Below are positions 26,033 through 35,446 of a stretch of 64,000 nucleotides of DNA, piece by piece (position 1 is the stretch's first letter; each line of letters begins with the position of its first letter). A program made the translations under genes and the position numbers. This stretch comes from Agathobacter sp. GTDB lineage: Bacteria > Bacillota > Clostridia > Lachnospirales > Lachnospiraceae. Location: assembly GCA_022775045.1 (NCBI GenBank), contig JALFLB010000012.1, positions 1 through 64,000 on the forward strand, in the 5' to 3' direction. Below the pieces are notes generated by a model. It had not been told where the DNA came from. It did not search any database and saw nothing but the letters and a program-made list of their open reading frames with translations.

Positions 26033-26296
26033 ATGGCTTACAATAAGACAGCTGATCGCGATGGCGCTTCTATGAAGAGAAGACCAATGCGCAGAAGAAA
26101 GAAAGTATGTGTATTCTGTGGCAAGGATAATGTCATCGATTATAAGGATATCAACAAGTTAAAGAGATACATCTCTGAGAGAGGAAAGATTCTTCCTCGT
26201 CGTATCACAGGCAACTGTGCAAAGCATCAGAGAGCTCTTACTGTTGCTATTAAGAGAGCACGTCATCTTGCAATGATGCCGTATGTTTGCGAATAA
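26033..26296 (+). CDS. rpsR: 30S ribosomal protein bS18
   Basis: An 87-residue basic protein. [46 protein letters not shown] is characteristic; the CxxC plus CAKHQ cysteines suggest the zinc-binding (C+) form. It pairs with bS6 in the 30S platform. A strong ribosome site (AAGGAGGT) precedes it and an intrinsic terminator follows at 26311-26341. Confidence 0.97.
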   Translation: MAYNKTADRDGASMKRRPMRRRKKVCVFCGKDNVIDYKDINKLKRYISERGKILPRRITGNCAKHQRALTVAIKRARHLAMMPYVCE

Positions 26297-26310
26297 TAGA
26301 CTGGATATCG

Positions 26311-26341
26311 AAAGCGAAGACCGATTGGTCTTCGCTTTTTG
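26311..26341 (+). terminator. Terminator of rpsF-ssb-rpsR
   Basis: AAAGCGAAGACC (26311-26322) pairs with GGTCTTCGCTTT (26327-26338) and ends in T. Confidence 0.9.
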
Positions 26342-26376
26342 CGCATTTAGAAAGTACTTGGAGAAGGAGTTTACGA

Positions 26377-27672
26377 ATGAAAAAGATAAGAAAAATTAGT
26401 TCTATCATATTAGCATTTACGTTGCTGATAGGCGCTGTGTCGGTGACGGAACTGTATGCACAATCACAGATTGTGATTCCGACAGATGTGCAGAATCCAT
26501 CATCCGACTGCTCGATGTTGGGCATTGAAGGAACCTACTATGCAGAAATTGACAAGGCCTTGGACCGGATTAATGAGATTCGTTACGAAGCCTGTAAAGA
26601 GGGAGTAATAGATCCGGGAACAGGATTGCCACTGACATTGCATGATTATGTGCCAATCAAATGGTCATCGGATCTGGAGTATATAGCCAGAATCCGTGCG
26701 GCGGAGGCAAGCGTGACCATGGGGCATATCCGTACGAACGGAGAGAGTTGTTTTGATATCGTAAGTCCGAATGGAGTGCGCAGCTATGGAGAAGTATTGG
26801 CGTGGAACTGGTCGGATGGCATGATTATGGGCATCAATCAGTGGTATGGGGAAAAGGGAGACTGGGTTAAGCAAAATAAGAATGCTGTTACCGGACATTA
26901 TGAGATTATGATCAATCCAGGATATACTTATGTGGGATTGGCGACATTTTGTACGCAGTCCGGAACGTATTATAACAGCACTGCAGGTGAATTTTGTGGG
27001 GAGACCGGTTTGGACGAAACCCATGGGACAACTGAGAAAAACTGTATTCAACTGCTTGAGGTAAAAAATTCTGCAATAACAGGCAAATATACCATTAACG
27101 GACGCAGTAAGCTGAAAATTGGAAACAGCGCATCGTTGTATGTTGCCACGGATGTATCTTATGCGGGTGGCGGAGGAACCGGATTGTATGTTGTGAATCC
27201 AATCTGGAGTTCATCGGATCCGACCATGGTATCGGTACAATCCGATGGTGCCGTATTCGGTACGGTGAAAGCGCTTTCCTGCGGAAGTGCCTCTGTAATT
27301 GCATCTGCAGGGGGAAGAGAAGTCAAACAGACAATAGATGTGGAACACAAGGGATCAGCGAGTGTTGTGAAGGCAACAACTTCTAAAAACGGGAGTATTG
27401 TAAATAAATGTAATAACTGCGGTAAAATTGTAAGAAAGCAGACCATCTATCGTCCGAAAGAGGTGCGGTTATCCCACACATCATACAAATTTAATGGGAA
27501 GATTCATCACCCGAAAGTTACAGTCGTGGATGCAGCAGGAAAGAAGATCAGCAGTTCCAATTACACCGTCACCTATTCGAAGGGTTGTAAAAAGAAAGGG
27601 ACATACAAAGTTACAATCACATTTAAGGGTAATTATAAGGGCAATATTGTGAAGAAGTTCAAAATTGAATAG
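26377..27672 (+). CDS. Secreted CAP-domain protein with Ig-like C-terminus
   Basis: A 431-residue secreted protein. Signal peptide at 1-27 (KKIRKISSIILAFTLLIGAVSV); a CAP/SCP-like domain at about 45-215 (RINEIRYEACKEG, AAEASVTMGHIRTNGESCFD, WYGEKGDWV, GHYEIMINPGYTYVGLATF), with His of MGHIR and GHYE in the usual cavity positions; a Big2-like segment at about 235-330 (WSSSDPTMVSVQSDGAVFGTVKALSCGSASVIA); and a C-terminal beta-sandwich repeat (LSHTSYKFNGKIHHPKVTV...). CAP proteins bind lipids or act as proteases; here the role is unknown. The start is at GAAGGAG plus seven; an upstream in-frame ATG overlaps the rpsR terminator. Confidence 0.8.
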   Translation: MKKIRKISSIILAFTLLIGAVSVTELYAQSQIVIPTDVQNPSSDCSMLGIEGTYYAEIDKALDRINEIRYEACKEGVIDPGTGLPLTLHDYVPIKWSSDLEYIARIRAAEASVTMGHIRTNGESCFDIVSPNGVRSYGEVLAWNWSDGMIMGINQWYGEKGDWVKQNKNAVTGHYEIMINPGYTYVGLATFCTQSGTYYNSTAGEFCGETGLDETHGTTEKNCIQLLEVKNSAITGKYTINGRSKLKIGNSASLYVATDVSYAGGGGTGLYVVNPIWSSSDPTMVSVQSDGAVFGTVKALSCGSASVIASAGGREVKQTIDVEHKGSASVVKATTSKNGSIVNKCNNCGKIVRKQTIYRPKEVRLSHTSYKFNGKIHHPKVTVVDAAGKKISSSNYTVTYSKGCKKKGTYKVTITFKGNYKGNIVKKFKIE

Positions 27673-27691
27673 AATAAAAGATTTGATTCGA

Positions 27692-27736
27692 CGGACAGGG
27701 ATTGCAGGAGCAAGCTGCAACTCCTGTCTGTTTTTG
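27692..27736 (+). terminator. Terminator of the CAP-domain gene
   Basis: GGACAGG...TTGCAG pairs with CTGCAA...CCTGTCT (27693-27729) and is followed by TTTTTG. Confidence 0.8.
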
Positions 27737-27747
27737 TTTTAGAAAGA

Positions 27748-27779
27748 TTTACTAAAATAGTTTCGCAAAATTTAGTAAA
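27748..27779 (+). promoter_or_regulatory. Dyad upstream of the amylase promoter
   Basis: TTTACTAAA (27748-27756) and TTTAGTAAA (27771-27779) are perfect inverted repeats with GTTTCGCAAAA between them, about 35 bases before the -35 box. The inner sequence resembles LacI-family (MalR-type) operators. A regulator site for starch or maltose control is plausible. Confidence 0.4.
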
Positions 27780-27813
27780 AAGGATGAAAATGCAATTTGA
27801 CTAAACTTTACTG

Positions 27814-27842
27814 TTGAATTTGTCTATCCTAATTCCTATAAT
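27814..27842 (+). promoter_or_regulatory. Sigma-A promoter for the amylase gene
   Basis: TTGAAT (27814-27819), 17-bp spacer, TATAAT (27837-27842). The leader to the start codon is about 100 nt. Confidence 0.65.
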
Positions 27843-27946
27843 CAAGTTTATAATGTTTCTTCTGCATAAAGAACTCAAAGTGATTTAGGGTGCGGATGGG
27901 GCAAATTGACGAAAACAATTCGTAAATGAAGGAGAGGAAGAATATC

Positions 27947-30900
27947 GTGGGAGAGAGAAAAAGAGAACCAATTAGAAAACGGCTGCTGAGCCTGTTGATG
28001 GCGTTTGCAATGGTGTTGACATCGCTGGCGGTGACACCGGTGACGGCGAAAGCGGCGGACTCTGTAAAATTGTACTTTGAGCTGCCGGAAGGCACAAGCG
28101 TAACGGATTGGTGCGTAAATGTCTGGGCTCCAGCGGAGAGTTCGGTGCTGGTAACAGAGGGGGATTCTGAAAATGCATTTCGTCCTTCTTCATGGGGAGC
28201 TGGATCAATATTTCCGACGTTGCTTGCAGATACAAACTTGTCTGGATGGGGATATGTTAAAGTATCTGGAACAGTGGACGGTTTGCAGTTTGTTAACAAG
28301 GACGGCAGCAAGGAGTTCAAGTGCTGGAATGCACAGATCACTAAGAATGGATGCACAGAGGCATATTTTTCTTCGAGTGATGGGAAGTGGTATACTACCG
28401 CTGAAAAAACCACGGAGATAAAAGAACCGGAGATTCAGAATATTTTTGTATTGGCTGGAGAGGCTGGATTGGCAGGAAGCAACTGGAATCATAAGGATAT
28501 GAAGAATCAGTTAAAGCAAGACTCCACTGATCCGAATAAGTTCAGCATTACCTATCAAAATGTTCAGGCAGGCACATACGAATATAAAATTCTGCAGGAT
28601 CCGGAGAATAAAGGTTGGGATTTACCATGGGGAAGTGGATCTGGCAGTGGAGGAAATCGTAAGGTTACAGTAGACGCACCATCAGATGTGACCTTCGCGA
28701 TTGATTTAAATGATCCAAATAAGAATGTTGTAGATCAGGGTGTAAATGTAACTAAAAAACTCTGTCAGACCTTTGTTATTAATAATCCAGCTAATATTGT
28801 CAAGGGAAAAGCGACAGAATTAACTACCTCTGCAGAATATTATGATGGCAGTTCTGCTACACCATCTACTGTTGCTGTTTCCTATGCATTGAAGGGTTCA
28901 CCAGAGGATGTTACATTAACGGGTAATAGTATTACGGTAGCAAAGACATCAACTCGGACAGGGGTTACTGTAATTGCGTCATATGGTGATTTCAAACAGG
29001 ATATTACGATTCCTGTTGTTGATAAGCAGTATACGGTAACAATTAATATGTACTCCCAGGATCTGGAAATGAAGCCGGGGGTGTCCGACGTTTATATCTT
29101 TGAAAATGGCGGAAATCGTAACACTGTCGTTAAGTTAGATACAACCGTAGTAGACGAACAAAATGGTGTCACATGGGTACAGGGTACCACAACGGTTCCG
29201 TACAATTCTCTTGGTATTATTGCCAGAGATGTAGCAGGATCATGGGATGGTGGACAGGATAAGCCAAACCGGTATTATGTGATTGACGAGGAATTAGAAG
29301 AGGTTACCTTATGGTATGAGTATGGTAAGACTCCTACCACAGAAAAGCCAACCATTACTAAGGCGGAACCGAGATATTTTTATCTGGAATATGAGAATCC
29401 GACCCTTGCGGCTGGTGTAACACCACAGTTTTATTCATGGACAACCGGCTATGCGGCAAAAAGAATTGATTTTGAAGCAAATGGTACTGGCAAGTGGATC
29501 GTAAAGGTTCCGGTTAAGCCAACCTGTGCAAAGGTAGATTTTGTCGTTGTATTAGATGCAACAGGGGATCCATGGGTGAAGGATGGTGGAGACCATTCCA
29601 TTTCATTCCCGTTAGACCAGACTGTTGTATGTGCAAGCATTAAAACCGGTGAGGAGCCAAAGCTCAGCGCACCATACAATATTGGATATGAATTACAGCC
29701 AAAGAAAGATCAAATTTCTTTCTACTATCGCGATGATAAGGCACTGATTGAGGGAAAATTAGCTGAATTACAGGTGGCTGTTGAAATCAACGGAACAGAG
29801 CAGCCAATGACTTATAGCGAGAGCAATAAGCGTTTCGAGTATGTCTCCAAAGGATTACAGGATGGACGTATTGATTATCGCTATAAGGTGGGATCGGAAT
29901 ACGTATTGGATAAATACAATCCAAATAAGGAAGTAAAGAATGAGGTAACCTACTCCTATGTGGATTATTACAAGCTGAATGCGACAATTTCAGCAGAAGT
30001 AATGAATCCATCCTTTAACTATAATGAAAACAATGTTGTAAAATTTAAAGTAAATCAGGCTAAGACTGATAAGCAGAAACTGGATGTAGCATCTGCATCT
30101 ATTGATGTTTCTTCTTTAGGCGGCAGCAGTGCACTGGCTATTCAGCCGGAATTACAGGCGGTTACCATTTCCGTAACACAGGATACTGCATTAGGAACTA
30201 AGACATTACCAATCGTGGTAACAGACCAGTACGGGAATGAGTATCATACAACCGTTGATGTGAATGTTGTGGCACGTACAAAGACCTCTGCAGATGATTT
30301 CGACTGGGATGAGGCAGTTATCTACTTTATGGTAACTGACCGTTTCTTTGATGGAAATGAGACAAACAATACTGCAAGTGGTGCAAACACCTATGGTCAG
30401 AATCCGGGATTGTATCATGGAGGAGATTTTGCCGGACTTACTCAGAAGCTGGATTATCTGGATGAGTTAGGAATCAATACCGTTTGGATTACACCAATCG
30501 TGGAAAATATACCTGGTGTTAAGGTAACAGGTACGGGCAGTGCAGATGTTCCGTATAATGCCGCTTTCCACGGCTACTGGGCAAGTGATTTTACAAAGCT
30601 AAATCCGACCCTTGGTACAGAGGAAGAATTTAGAACCTTGATTAGTGAAGCTCATAAGCGTGGCATTAAGATTATGGTTGATATTGTAGTGAATCATGCC
30701 GGATATGGAACAGAAGCTGATTTCAACAAAGTTTTAGATGGTAAAGATATGATTCGTTCCGGATCGGATATTGTTTCCGGAGATGATCAGAAGGATTCCT
30801 TATCTAACTTACCGGATTTTAAGACAGAGGATCCGGCAGTAAGTGCACAGCTGGTAAAATGGCAGACACAGTGGGTAAAGGATTACGGTATCGACTATTT

Positions 30901-32623
30901 CCGTGTAGATACTGTAAAACACGTAGAAAATGCAACCTGGGCAGAGCTAAAAAATTCTCTGACAGAGGTTGATCCGGAATTTAAGATGATCGGTGAGTAT
31001 GCCGGTGGTGGATATGCTGGAAATGGTGGCACATTGGGAACCGGTCAAATGGATTCGGATCTGGATTTCGATTTTAACGATCAGGCAACAAGTTTTGTCA
31101 GCGGTAATATTTCATCAGTAGAAAGCTTTTTGGCATCTAGAAATGCAGCCTTGAATAATACTTATATGACTGGTCAGTTCCTGGGAAGTCATGATGAAGA
31201 TGGTTTCAAGCAGAATTTGATTTCGAACAAGAAAATGTCAGAGGAAGCAGCAACAGCAGCTTCACTGGTTGCAGCAACCTTACAGATTACTGCAAAAGGT
31301 CAGCCGGTCATTTATTACGGAGAAGAAATTGGGTTGACTGGATTAAATAATTATCCATATCAGACAAACCGTTATGATTTTGACTGGTCATTAGTAAATG
31401 AGAATAATGTAACTTATATACATTATAAGAAGATGCTTGCAATCCGAAATAAGTATACAGATGTATTTGCGAGAGGGAACCGAAAAACAGTAGCAGTATC
31501 GGATGAAAAGGGATATGACGTTGTTTCCAGAAGTTATGGTGGAACCACACTTTATGTTGGAATGAACATTAAGTCTCAGGCACAGACCGTAACGATTCCG
31601 GTTAGCGCAAATTCTGGTACTATTATGACGGACCTGTATTCAGGAAAGGTTTATACCGTAAGTAACGGAACCGTTAAGGTAACGATACCATCAGCAGCAG
31701 AGGGGGGCACAGTAATTTTAAAGAAAGGAAGCGCTTCTTCCGGCGGTGGTTCAACAACTCCGACAAAGCCAGATACACCTTCCAAACCAGCTGATACAAA
31801 TGTGACAACAAATCCGGATGGAACGAAAACTGAGGTAAAGACAGAAATCGTAAAGAATGAATCCGGGAAAGAAGTGACTGTGACCACTACAGTAGAAAAG
31901 GATGCGCAGGGCAATGTCACCGGCAGCAAGGAAGTTTCTGTGATTGCAGAAGTATCGAAAAACACTTCTGCAACCGTAACCGTTCAGAAGGATGCCACAG
32001 GTAAGGTGACAAGTGCAACTGCAGAACTAACAACAACCGGAAAGGGTGGAAAGAAAAGTGTGACAGGAACGATTTCAGGTGCTGTTGTTGGTCAGATCAG
32101 TGATGCAGCTGGAACGAAGGATGTGGAGATTTCTGTGACGGTAACCGATGGAAAGAAATCGTACACAGTAAAAGCAGATGCCGAGGATCTTACAGCAGGT
32201 ACAAAACTTAAGGTTGTCGCAATCGATCCTAAGACACAAAAATATGTTTTAGTCAACGCGAAAACCTATAAAGTGGGTAAGAATGGAGATGTCAAAGTAT
32301 CTCTTCCGGGCGGCGAAACTTACCAGTTGATGGATACCAAAGAGGCTGCAGCAGTTGAAAAAGAAATATACAGAACCATTACGGTGAAAGCTTCTTCTGC
32401 AACGGTAAAGAAGGGTAAGAGTACAAAGGTTGAGATGAGCAGTAAATTAGATATGGATAACGTATCTAAGATTACTTATACATCGAGTAAGAAGTCTGTA
32501 GCAACAGTAAGTAAGACAGGAAAAATCACGACTAAAAAGGCGGGAACTGTTACGGTTAAGGCGAAGGTTACTTTGAAGAATGGGAAGACCAAGACAGTCA
32601 GCATGAAGATTAAAGTGAAATAA
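27947..32623 (+). CDS. Large secreted GH13 alpha-amylase/pullulanase-type enzyme with starch-binding modules
   Basis: A 1558-residue exoenzyme. A basic N-terminus and signal peptide (about 14-37, ending AKAA), a starch-binding-like module, an X25-type module (about 170-235, LAGSNWNHKDMKNQLKQDS...), a further carbohydrate-binding-like module (about 365-450) and an E-set domain precede the GH13 barrel (about 785-1140). Catalytic regions: DIVVNH (about 911), FRVDTVKH with nucleophile D988, GEYAGG with acid/base E1017, and GSHDED with D1083. Domain C, a Ser/Thr/Pro linker and repetitive beta domains lead to a C-terminal Big2-like domain. Degrades starch or pullulan outside the cell. GTG at 27947 is favoured (AAGGAGAGG upstream); an ATG at 27926 has no ribosome site. 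No sortase motif. Confidence 0.88.
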   Translation: MGERKREPIRKRLLSLLMAFAMVLTSLAVTPVTAKAADSVKLYFELPEGTSVTDWCVNVWAPAESSVLVTEGDSENAFRPSSWGAGSIFPTLLADTNLSGWGYVKVSGTVDGLQFVNKDGSKEFKCWNAQITKNGCTEAYFSSSDGKWYTTAEKTTEIKEPEIQNIFVLAGEAGLAGSNWNHKDMKNQLKQDSTDPNKFSITYQNVQAGTYEYKILQDPENKGWDLPWGSGSGSGGNRKVTVDAPSDVTFAIDLNDPNKNVVDQGVNVTKKLCQTFVINNPANIVKGKATELTTSAEYYDGSSATPSTVAVSYALKGSPEDVTLTGNSITVAKTSTRTGVTVIASYGDFKQDITIPVVDKQYTVTINMYSQDLEMKPGVSDVYIFENGGNRNTVVKLDTTVVDEQNGVTWVQGTTTVPYNSLGIIARDVAGSWDGGQDKPNRYYVIDEELEEVTLWYEYGKTPTTEKPTITKAEPRYFYLEYENPTLAAGVTPQFYSWTTGYAAKRIDFEANGTGKWIVKVPVKPTCAKVDFVVVLDATGDPWVKDGGDHSISFPLDQTVVCASIKTGEEPKLSAPYNIGYELQPKKDQISFYYRDDKALIEGKLAELQVAVEINGTEQPMTYSESNKRFEYVSKGLQDGRIDYRYKVGSEYVLDKYNPNKEVKNEVTYSYVDYYKLNATISAEVMNPSFNYNENNVVKFKVNQAKTDKQKLDVASASIDVSSLGGSSALAIQPELQAVTISVTQDTALGTKTLPIVVTDQYGNEYHTTVDVNVVARTKTSADDFDWDEAVIYFMVTDRFFDGNETNNTASGANTYGQNPGLYHGGDFAGLTQKLDYLDELGINTVWITPIVENIPGVKVTGTGSADVPYNAAFHGYWASDFTKLNPTLGTEEEFRTLISEAHKRGIKIMVDIVVNHAGYGTEADFNKVLDGKDMIRSGSDIVSGDDQKDSLSNLPDFKTEDPAVSAQLVKWQTQWVKDYGIDYFRVDTVKHVENATWAELKNSLTEVDPEFKMIGEYAGGGYAGNGGTLGTGQMDSDLDFDFNDQATSFVSGNISSVESFLASRNAALNNTYMTGQFLGSHDEDGFKQNLISNKKMSEEAATAASLVAATLQITAKGQPVIYYGEEIGLTGLNNYPYQTNRYDFDWSLVNENNVTYIHYKKMLAIRNKYTDVFARGNRKTVAVSDEKGYDVVSRSYGGTTLYVGMNIKSQAQTVTIPVSANSGTIMTDLYSGKVYTVSNGTVKVTIPSAAEGGTVILKKGSASSGGGSTTPTKPDTPSKPADTNVTTNPDGTKTEVKTEIVKNESGKEVTVTTTVEKDAQGNVTGSKEVSVIAEVSKNTSATVTVQKDATGKVTSATAELTTTGKGGKKSVTGTISGAVVGQISDAAGTKDVEISVTVTDGKKSYTVKADAEDLTAGTKLKVVAIDPKTQKYVLVNAKTYKVGKNGDVKVSLPGGETYQLMDTKEAAAVEKEIYRTITVKASSATVKKGKSTKVEMSSKLDMDNVSKITYTSSKKSVATVSKTGKITTKKAGTVTVKAKVTLKNGKTKTVSMKIKVK

Positions 32624-32636
32624 GTATTGATACCCA

Positions 32637-32663
32637 AGGGGGCGGCGCTTGCGTCGCCCCCCG
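32637..32663. terminator. GC-rich hairpin between converging genes
   Basis: GGGGGCGGCG (32638-32647) pairs with CGTCGCCCCC (32652-32661). It lacks a T tract but lies between the amylase stop and the converging pucR-like stop. Confidence 0.5.
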
Positions 32664-32669
32664 ATGCGC

Positions 32670-33833
32670 TTACAGCATATCCAGCAGCATAAACCCCACA
32701 CTCAGCTGCAGACGGTTGTTCAGTTGTGAGAGGTCCATGTCGAGAAGTTCCGAAATCTTATTCAGCTTGTAGTTGATGGTATTGCGGTGCACATAAAGCT
32801 CATCGGCGGTCTCCTTGACACTGCCGTTGTGGTTTAAGTAGCAGCGCAGCACGACTGCAAGATCCGAATCATTCTTCTGATCATAGTCCAGAAGAGGACG
32901 AATCGTTTTATCGTAATATTCTAAAATAATCTCTTTGTCCTCGATTCCCATGAGCAGTTTGTAAATCCCCATATCAGAATAAAAGACAAGAGAAGGGTCG
33001 ATTTTAGCATTTTCCTGAAGCTTTTGGATTGACTTTGCCTGATGATAGCTTTTATAGACACAGCGGACACTTTTGGTCAGCTTGCCACAGCCCATGGTAA
33101 TGGTTTCGCCATTGGCAAGATAGGAAAGCGTATGTGAACGGATTTCGTCGATGAAACTGCGAAGCTGCTCATCAGATTCAGCAGCAGTTACCACCAGAAT
33201 TTCTGTGTCGTGGGAAAAAACAGCACAGTTTTCATATTTATGCCGGACAAAAGTGCCAATGCTTGCGGTGAGCTGGTCCAACCGTGAGGAAAGAGCAGAA
33301 GAACTGTGCTGAATTTGGAGGATGCAGACGGAATACTTCCAGTTTACGCGAAACCCCTGTTGCGAGAGAGGAACAACATACAATTCTTCCTGTTTTGGGA
33401 AAAAGATGGCGTTTTTAAAAGCGGCGGCAGTTTCGAGAGTTCGCTGGTCGTCCTTGGTGATGGCGAAGCAGAAAATGCGCATTACTTCTGCAAGATGGAT
33501 TTTCCAGGGAATGACGAAAAGAGGAAACTCTTTCTCGTTACAGAAATCCGTGACCTCCTGAGGGATGGACTCGATAAAGGGACCGATATTTACAATCATA
33601 CCGGCGGCATTTTTCTTATAAATGCATTCTGCCAGTGAAAGCAAGGTGATACGGTTGCTAATTCCAAGTCCGGTTACAAAGGCAATCTCGCCGCCTTGCA
33701 GAAAGTCAGAAGCTTCTGTCGTCTCCACCATATGTACCCAGCTTACCAGATTGTGCATGCCGTCTTCTCCGGCAATGAGCGTTACATCCATATGAGCTAC
33801 CTTTTCAATTAATCTCTGTAATTCGACTGCCAT
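32670..33833 (-). CDS. PucR-family transcriptional regulator of the pyrimidine island
   Basis: A 387-residue regulator. The N-terminal PucR domain (PF07905, about 1-120: VAHMDVTLIAGEDGMHNLVSWVHMVETTEASDFLQGGEIAFVTG) senses a purine- or pyrimidine-related ligand in relatives, and the C-terminal HTH_30 (PF13556, about 325-380: LNHNGSVKETADELYVHRNTINYKLNKI) binds DNA. It is divergent from the aminotransferase gene. GGGAGA is six bases before the ATG. Its own transcript is predicted to begin with a terminator-like hairpin (33923-33883). I infer that it binds the 16-bp palindromes at 33976 and 36603 and activates both operons. Confidence 0.85.
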   Translation of the reverse strand: MAVELQRLIEKVAHMDVTLIAGEDGMHNLVSWVHMVETTEASDFLQGGEIAFVTGLGISNRITLLSLAECIYKKNAAGMIVNIGPFIESIPQEVTDFCNEKEFPLFVIPWKIHLAEVMRIFCFAITKDDQRTLETAAAFKNAIFFPKQEELYVVPLSQQGFRVNWKYSVCILQIQHSSSALSSRLDQLTASIGTFVRHKYENCAVFSHDTEILVVTAAESDEQLRSFIDEIRSHTLSYLANGETITMGCGKLTKSVRCVYKSYHQAKSIQKLQENAKIDPSLVFYSDMGIYKLLMGIEDKEIILEYYDKTIRPLLDYDQKNDSDLAVVLRCYLNHNGSVKETADELYVHRNTINYKLNKISELLDMDLSQLNNRLQLSVGFMLLDML

Positions 33834-33882
33834 ATTTCTCCCTCAAATCCATTTCATTCTTAACAGTTACAAAAAGGTTTAG

Positions 33883-33923
33883 AAAAAGGCAACGATTCCC
33901 CAAACGGGGCTCCGTTGCCTTTT
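33883..33923 (-). terminator. Terminator-like hairpin at the start of the pucR-type transcript
   Basis: In the minus direction AAAAGGCAACG pairs with CGTTGCC and ends in TTTTT, with an inner CCCC/GGGG stem. It starts about three bases after the predicted start site and ends 50 bases before the start codon, so it may be an attenuator. It resembles the hairpin at 36684-36729. Confidence 0.6.
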
Positions 33924-33932
33924 GATAAATAG

Positions 33933-33960
33933 ATTGTAGCATTTTTTTATGGATTTGCAA
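33933..33960 (-). promoter_or_regulatory. Promoter of the PucR-type gene
   Basis: Minus strand: TTGCAA (33960-33955), 16-bp spacer, TACAAT (33938-33933). Confidence 0.5.
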
Positions 33961-33975
33961 ATTAAAAAATATTGA

Positions 33976-33991
33976 TTGTGCCACAGCACAA
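33976..33991 (+). promoter_or_regulatory. Candidate PucR-type operator 1
   Basis: TTGTGCCACAGCACAA: inverted repeats TTGTGC/GCACAA with a four-base centre. The exact reverse complement is at 36603-36618. It ends 21 bp before the -35 box of the aminotransferase promoter, a placement typical of activators. Confidence 0.65.
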
Positions 33992-34012
33992 CCAAGTTTG
34001 GGCCGTGGCTTA

Positions 34013-34040
34013 TTGTTTTGCGCGTTGGCTGGCTTATAAT
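34013..34040 (+). promoter_or_regulatory. Promoter of the aminotransferase/dehydrogenase operon
   Basis: TTGTTT (34013-34018), 16-bp spacer, TATAAT (34035-34040). The -35 is weak, as expected for an activated promoter. Confidence 0.6.
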
Positions 34041-34098
34041 GGGGAATATCAAAATGAGTCGCCCAAAAATACAGGGGCAGGAAAGGAAGGTTATGATT

Positions 34099-35424
34099 AT
34101 GACATCACAGGAAATAAAAGAGAATGCAAAGAAATATGTACTTCAGTCTTGGAGCAAGCAGGGACAACTCAATCCAATTCCGGTGGAAAAGGCAGAAGGA
34201 ATTTATTTTTATGATTATGACGGAAATCGTTATACGGATATGTCTTCCCAGCTGGTAAATTTAAATCTTGGCTTTGGCAATCAGGATATAGCAGAGGCGA
34301 TTAAGAAGCAGGTGGATCAGTATTGTTTCGTCGGACCATCCTATGCGGCTGAGTCGAGGGTGACACTGGCAAAAATGATTGTAGACCTGTTGCCGGATAC
34401 ATTCGGAAAAGTCTTTTTCACAAATGCCGGGGCGGATGCCAATGAGAATGCGATTAAGATTGCGCGGATGTTTACAGGCCGGAAGAAGATCTTCAGCCGT
34501 TACCGCAGCTATCATGGTTCTTCCTTTGGCGCAGGAAACTTAACCGGTGAGCCGAGACGTTATCCATTGGAGCCGGGGATTCCGGGATTTGTAAAGTTTT
34601 TTGATCCATATATTTATCGTGAGCCAATCGAGTTTGCGTCTGAGGAGGAAGCAACAAAGTATTATCTGACCAAGCTTCGTGAGCAGATTATCTATGAGGG
34701 ACCGGATCAGGTTGCTGCAATCGTGATGGAGACCATCACCGGTTCAAACGGAATTATTATTCCACCGAAGGGTTATCTCCCGGGCGTGCGCAAGATTTGT
34801 GATGAGTTTGGAATTGTTATGATCTGTGACGAGGTAATGGCAGGCTGGGGACGTACCGGAAAGATGTTTGCTTTTGAAAACTTTGATGTAACACCGGATA
34901 TTGTGACATTTGCCAAGGGTGTAACCTGTGGTTATGTACAGCTTGGTGGTGTAGCGGTCAGCAGTAAAATTGCATCTTACTTTGATGATCATCTTCTTTC
35001 CTGCGGACTGACCTACAGCGGACACCCACTGGCTTGTGCGGCAGGTGTTGCCTGTGTCAACTACTATTCAAAGGCAAATATTCTGGACAATGTTAACAAG
35101 GTTGGAAAAGTATTAGGTGAAAAGCTGGAGGAGCTGAAAGACACCCATGCCTGTGTCGGAGATGTGCGCTATATTGGTTTGTTCTCCTGTGTGGAGCTGG
35201 TTAAAGATAAAGCAACAAAGGAAGCTTTGGTTTCTTACGGCAGTGATCCACAGGGAATTATGGGAAAGATTGTCGGAATGCTCAAGGAACGCAAATTTAT
35301 GACATACTCTCATGAAAATATGATTTTTGTCTGTCCACCACTTATCATTACAGAAGAGCAGTTGACAGAAGAGCTGACAAAGCTTGATGAAGTGCTAGGA
35401 ATCGTGGATAAAGAGTTTATTTAA
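34099..35424 (+). CDS. Class III aminotransferase, probable beta-alanine transaminase
   Basis: A 441-residue PLP enzyme of fold type I, class III. The PLP lysine is K273 in TFAKGVTCGY; upstream are FTNAGADANENAIKIAR, YRSYHGSS and the Asp of MICDEVMAGWGRTG. Substrate cannot be read from sequence, but its place beside a full reductive pyrimidine pathway and an alcohol dehydrogenase fits beta-alanine to malonate semialdehyde, as reported for PydD2-like enzymes of fermenting Firmicutes. Start: of two close ATGs, 34099 is eight bases after GGAAGG, and 34093 is too close. It is the first gene of a two-gene operon 22 bases from the next. Confidence 0.85.
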   Translation: MTSQEIKENAKKYVLQSWSKQGQLNPIPVEKAEGIYFYDYDGNRYTDMSSQLVNLNLGFGNQDIAEAIKKQVDQYCFVGPSYAAESRVTLAKMIVDLLPDTFGKVFFTNAGADANENAIKIARMFTGRKKIFSRYRSYHGSSFGAGNLTGEPRRYPLEPGIPGFVKFFDPYIYREPIEFASEEEATKYYLTKLREQIIYEGPDQVAAIVMETITGSNGIIIPPKGYLPGVRKICDEFGIVMICDEVMAGWGRTGKMFAFENFDVTPDIVTFAKGVTCGYVQLGGVAVSSKIASYFDDHLLSCGLTYSGHPLACAAGVACVNYYSKANILDNVNKVGKVLGEKLEELKDTHACVGDVRYIGLFSCVELVKDKATKEALVSYGSDPQGIMGKIVGMLKERKFMTYSHENMIFVCPPLIITEEQLTEELTKLDEVLGIVDKEFI

Positions 35425-35446
35425 AATCAGGAAAGGAAGTGACAGC

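Noticed and set aside
27926-27946. ATG at 27926 as amylase start
   Set aside because: It has no ribosome site, and its own first codons form the AAGGAGAGG site for the GTG at 27947.
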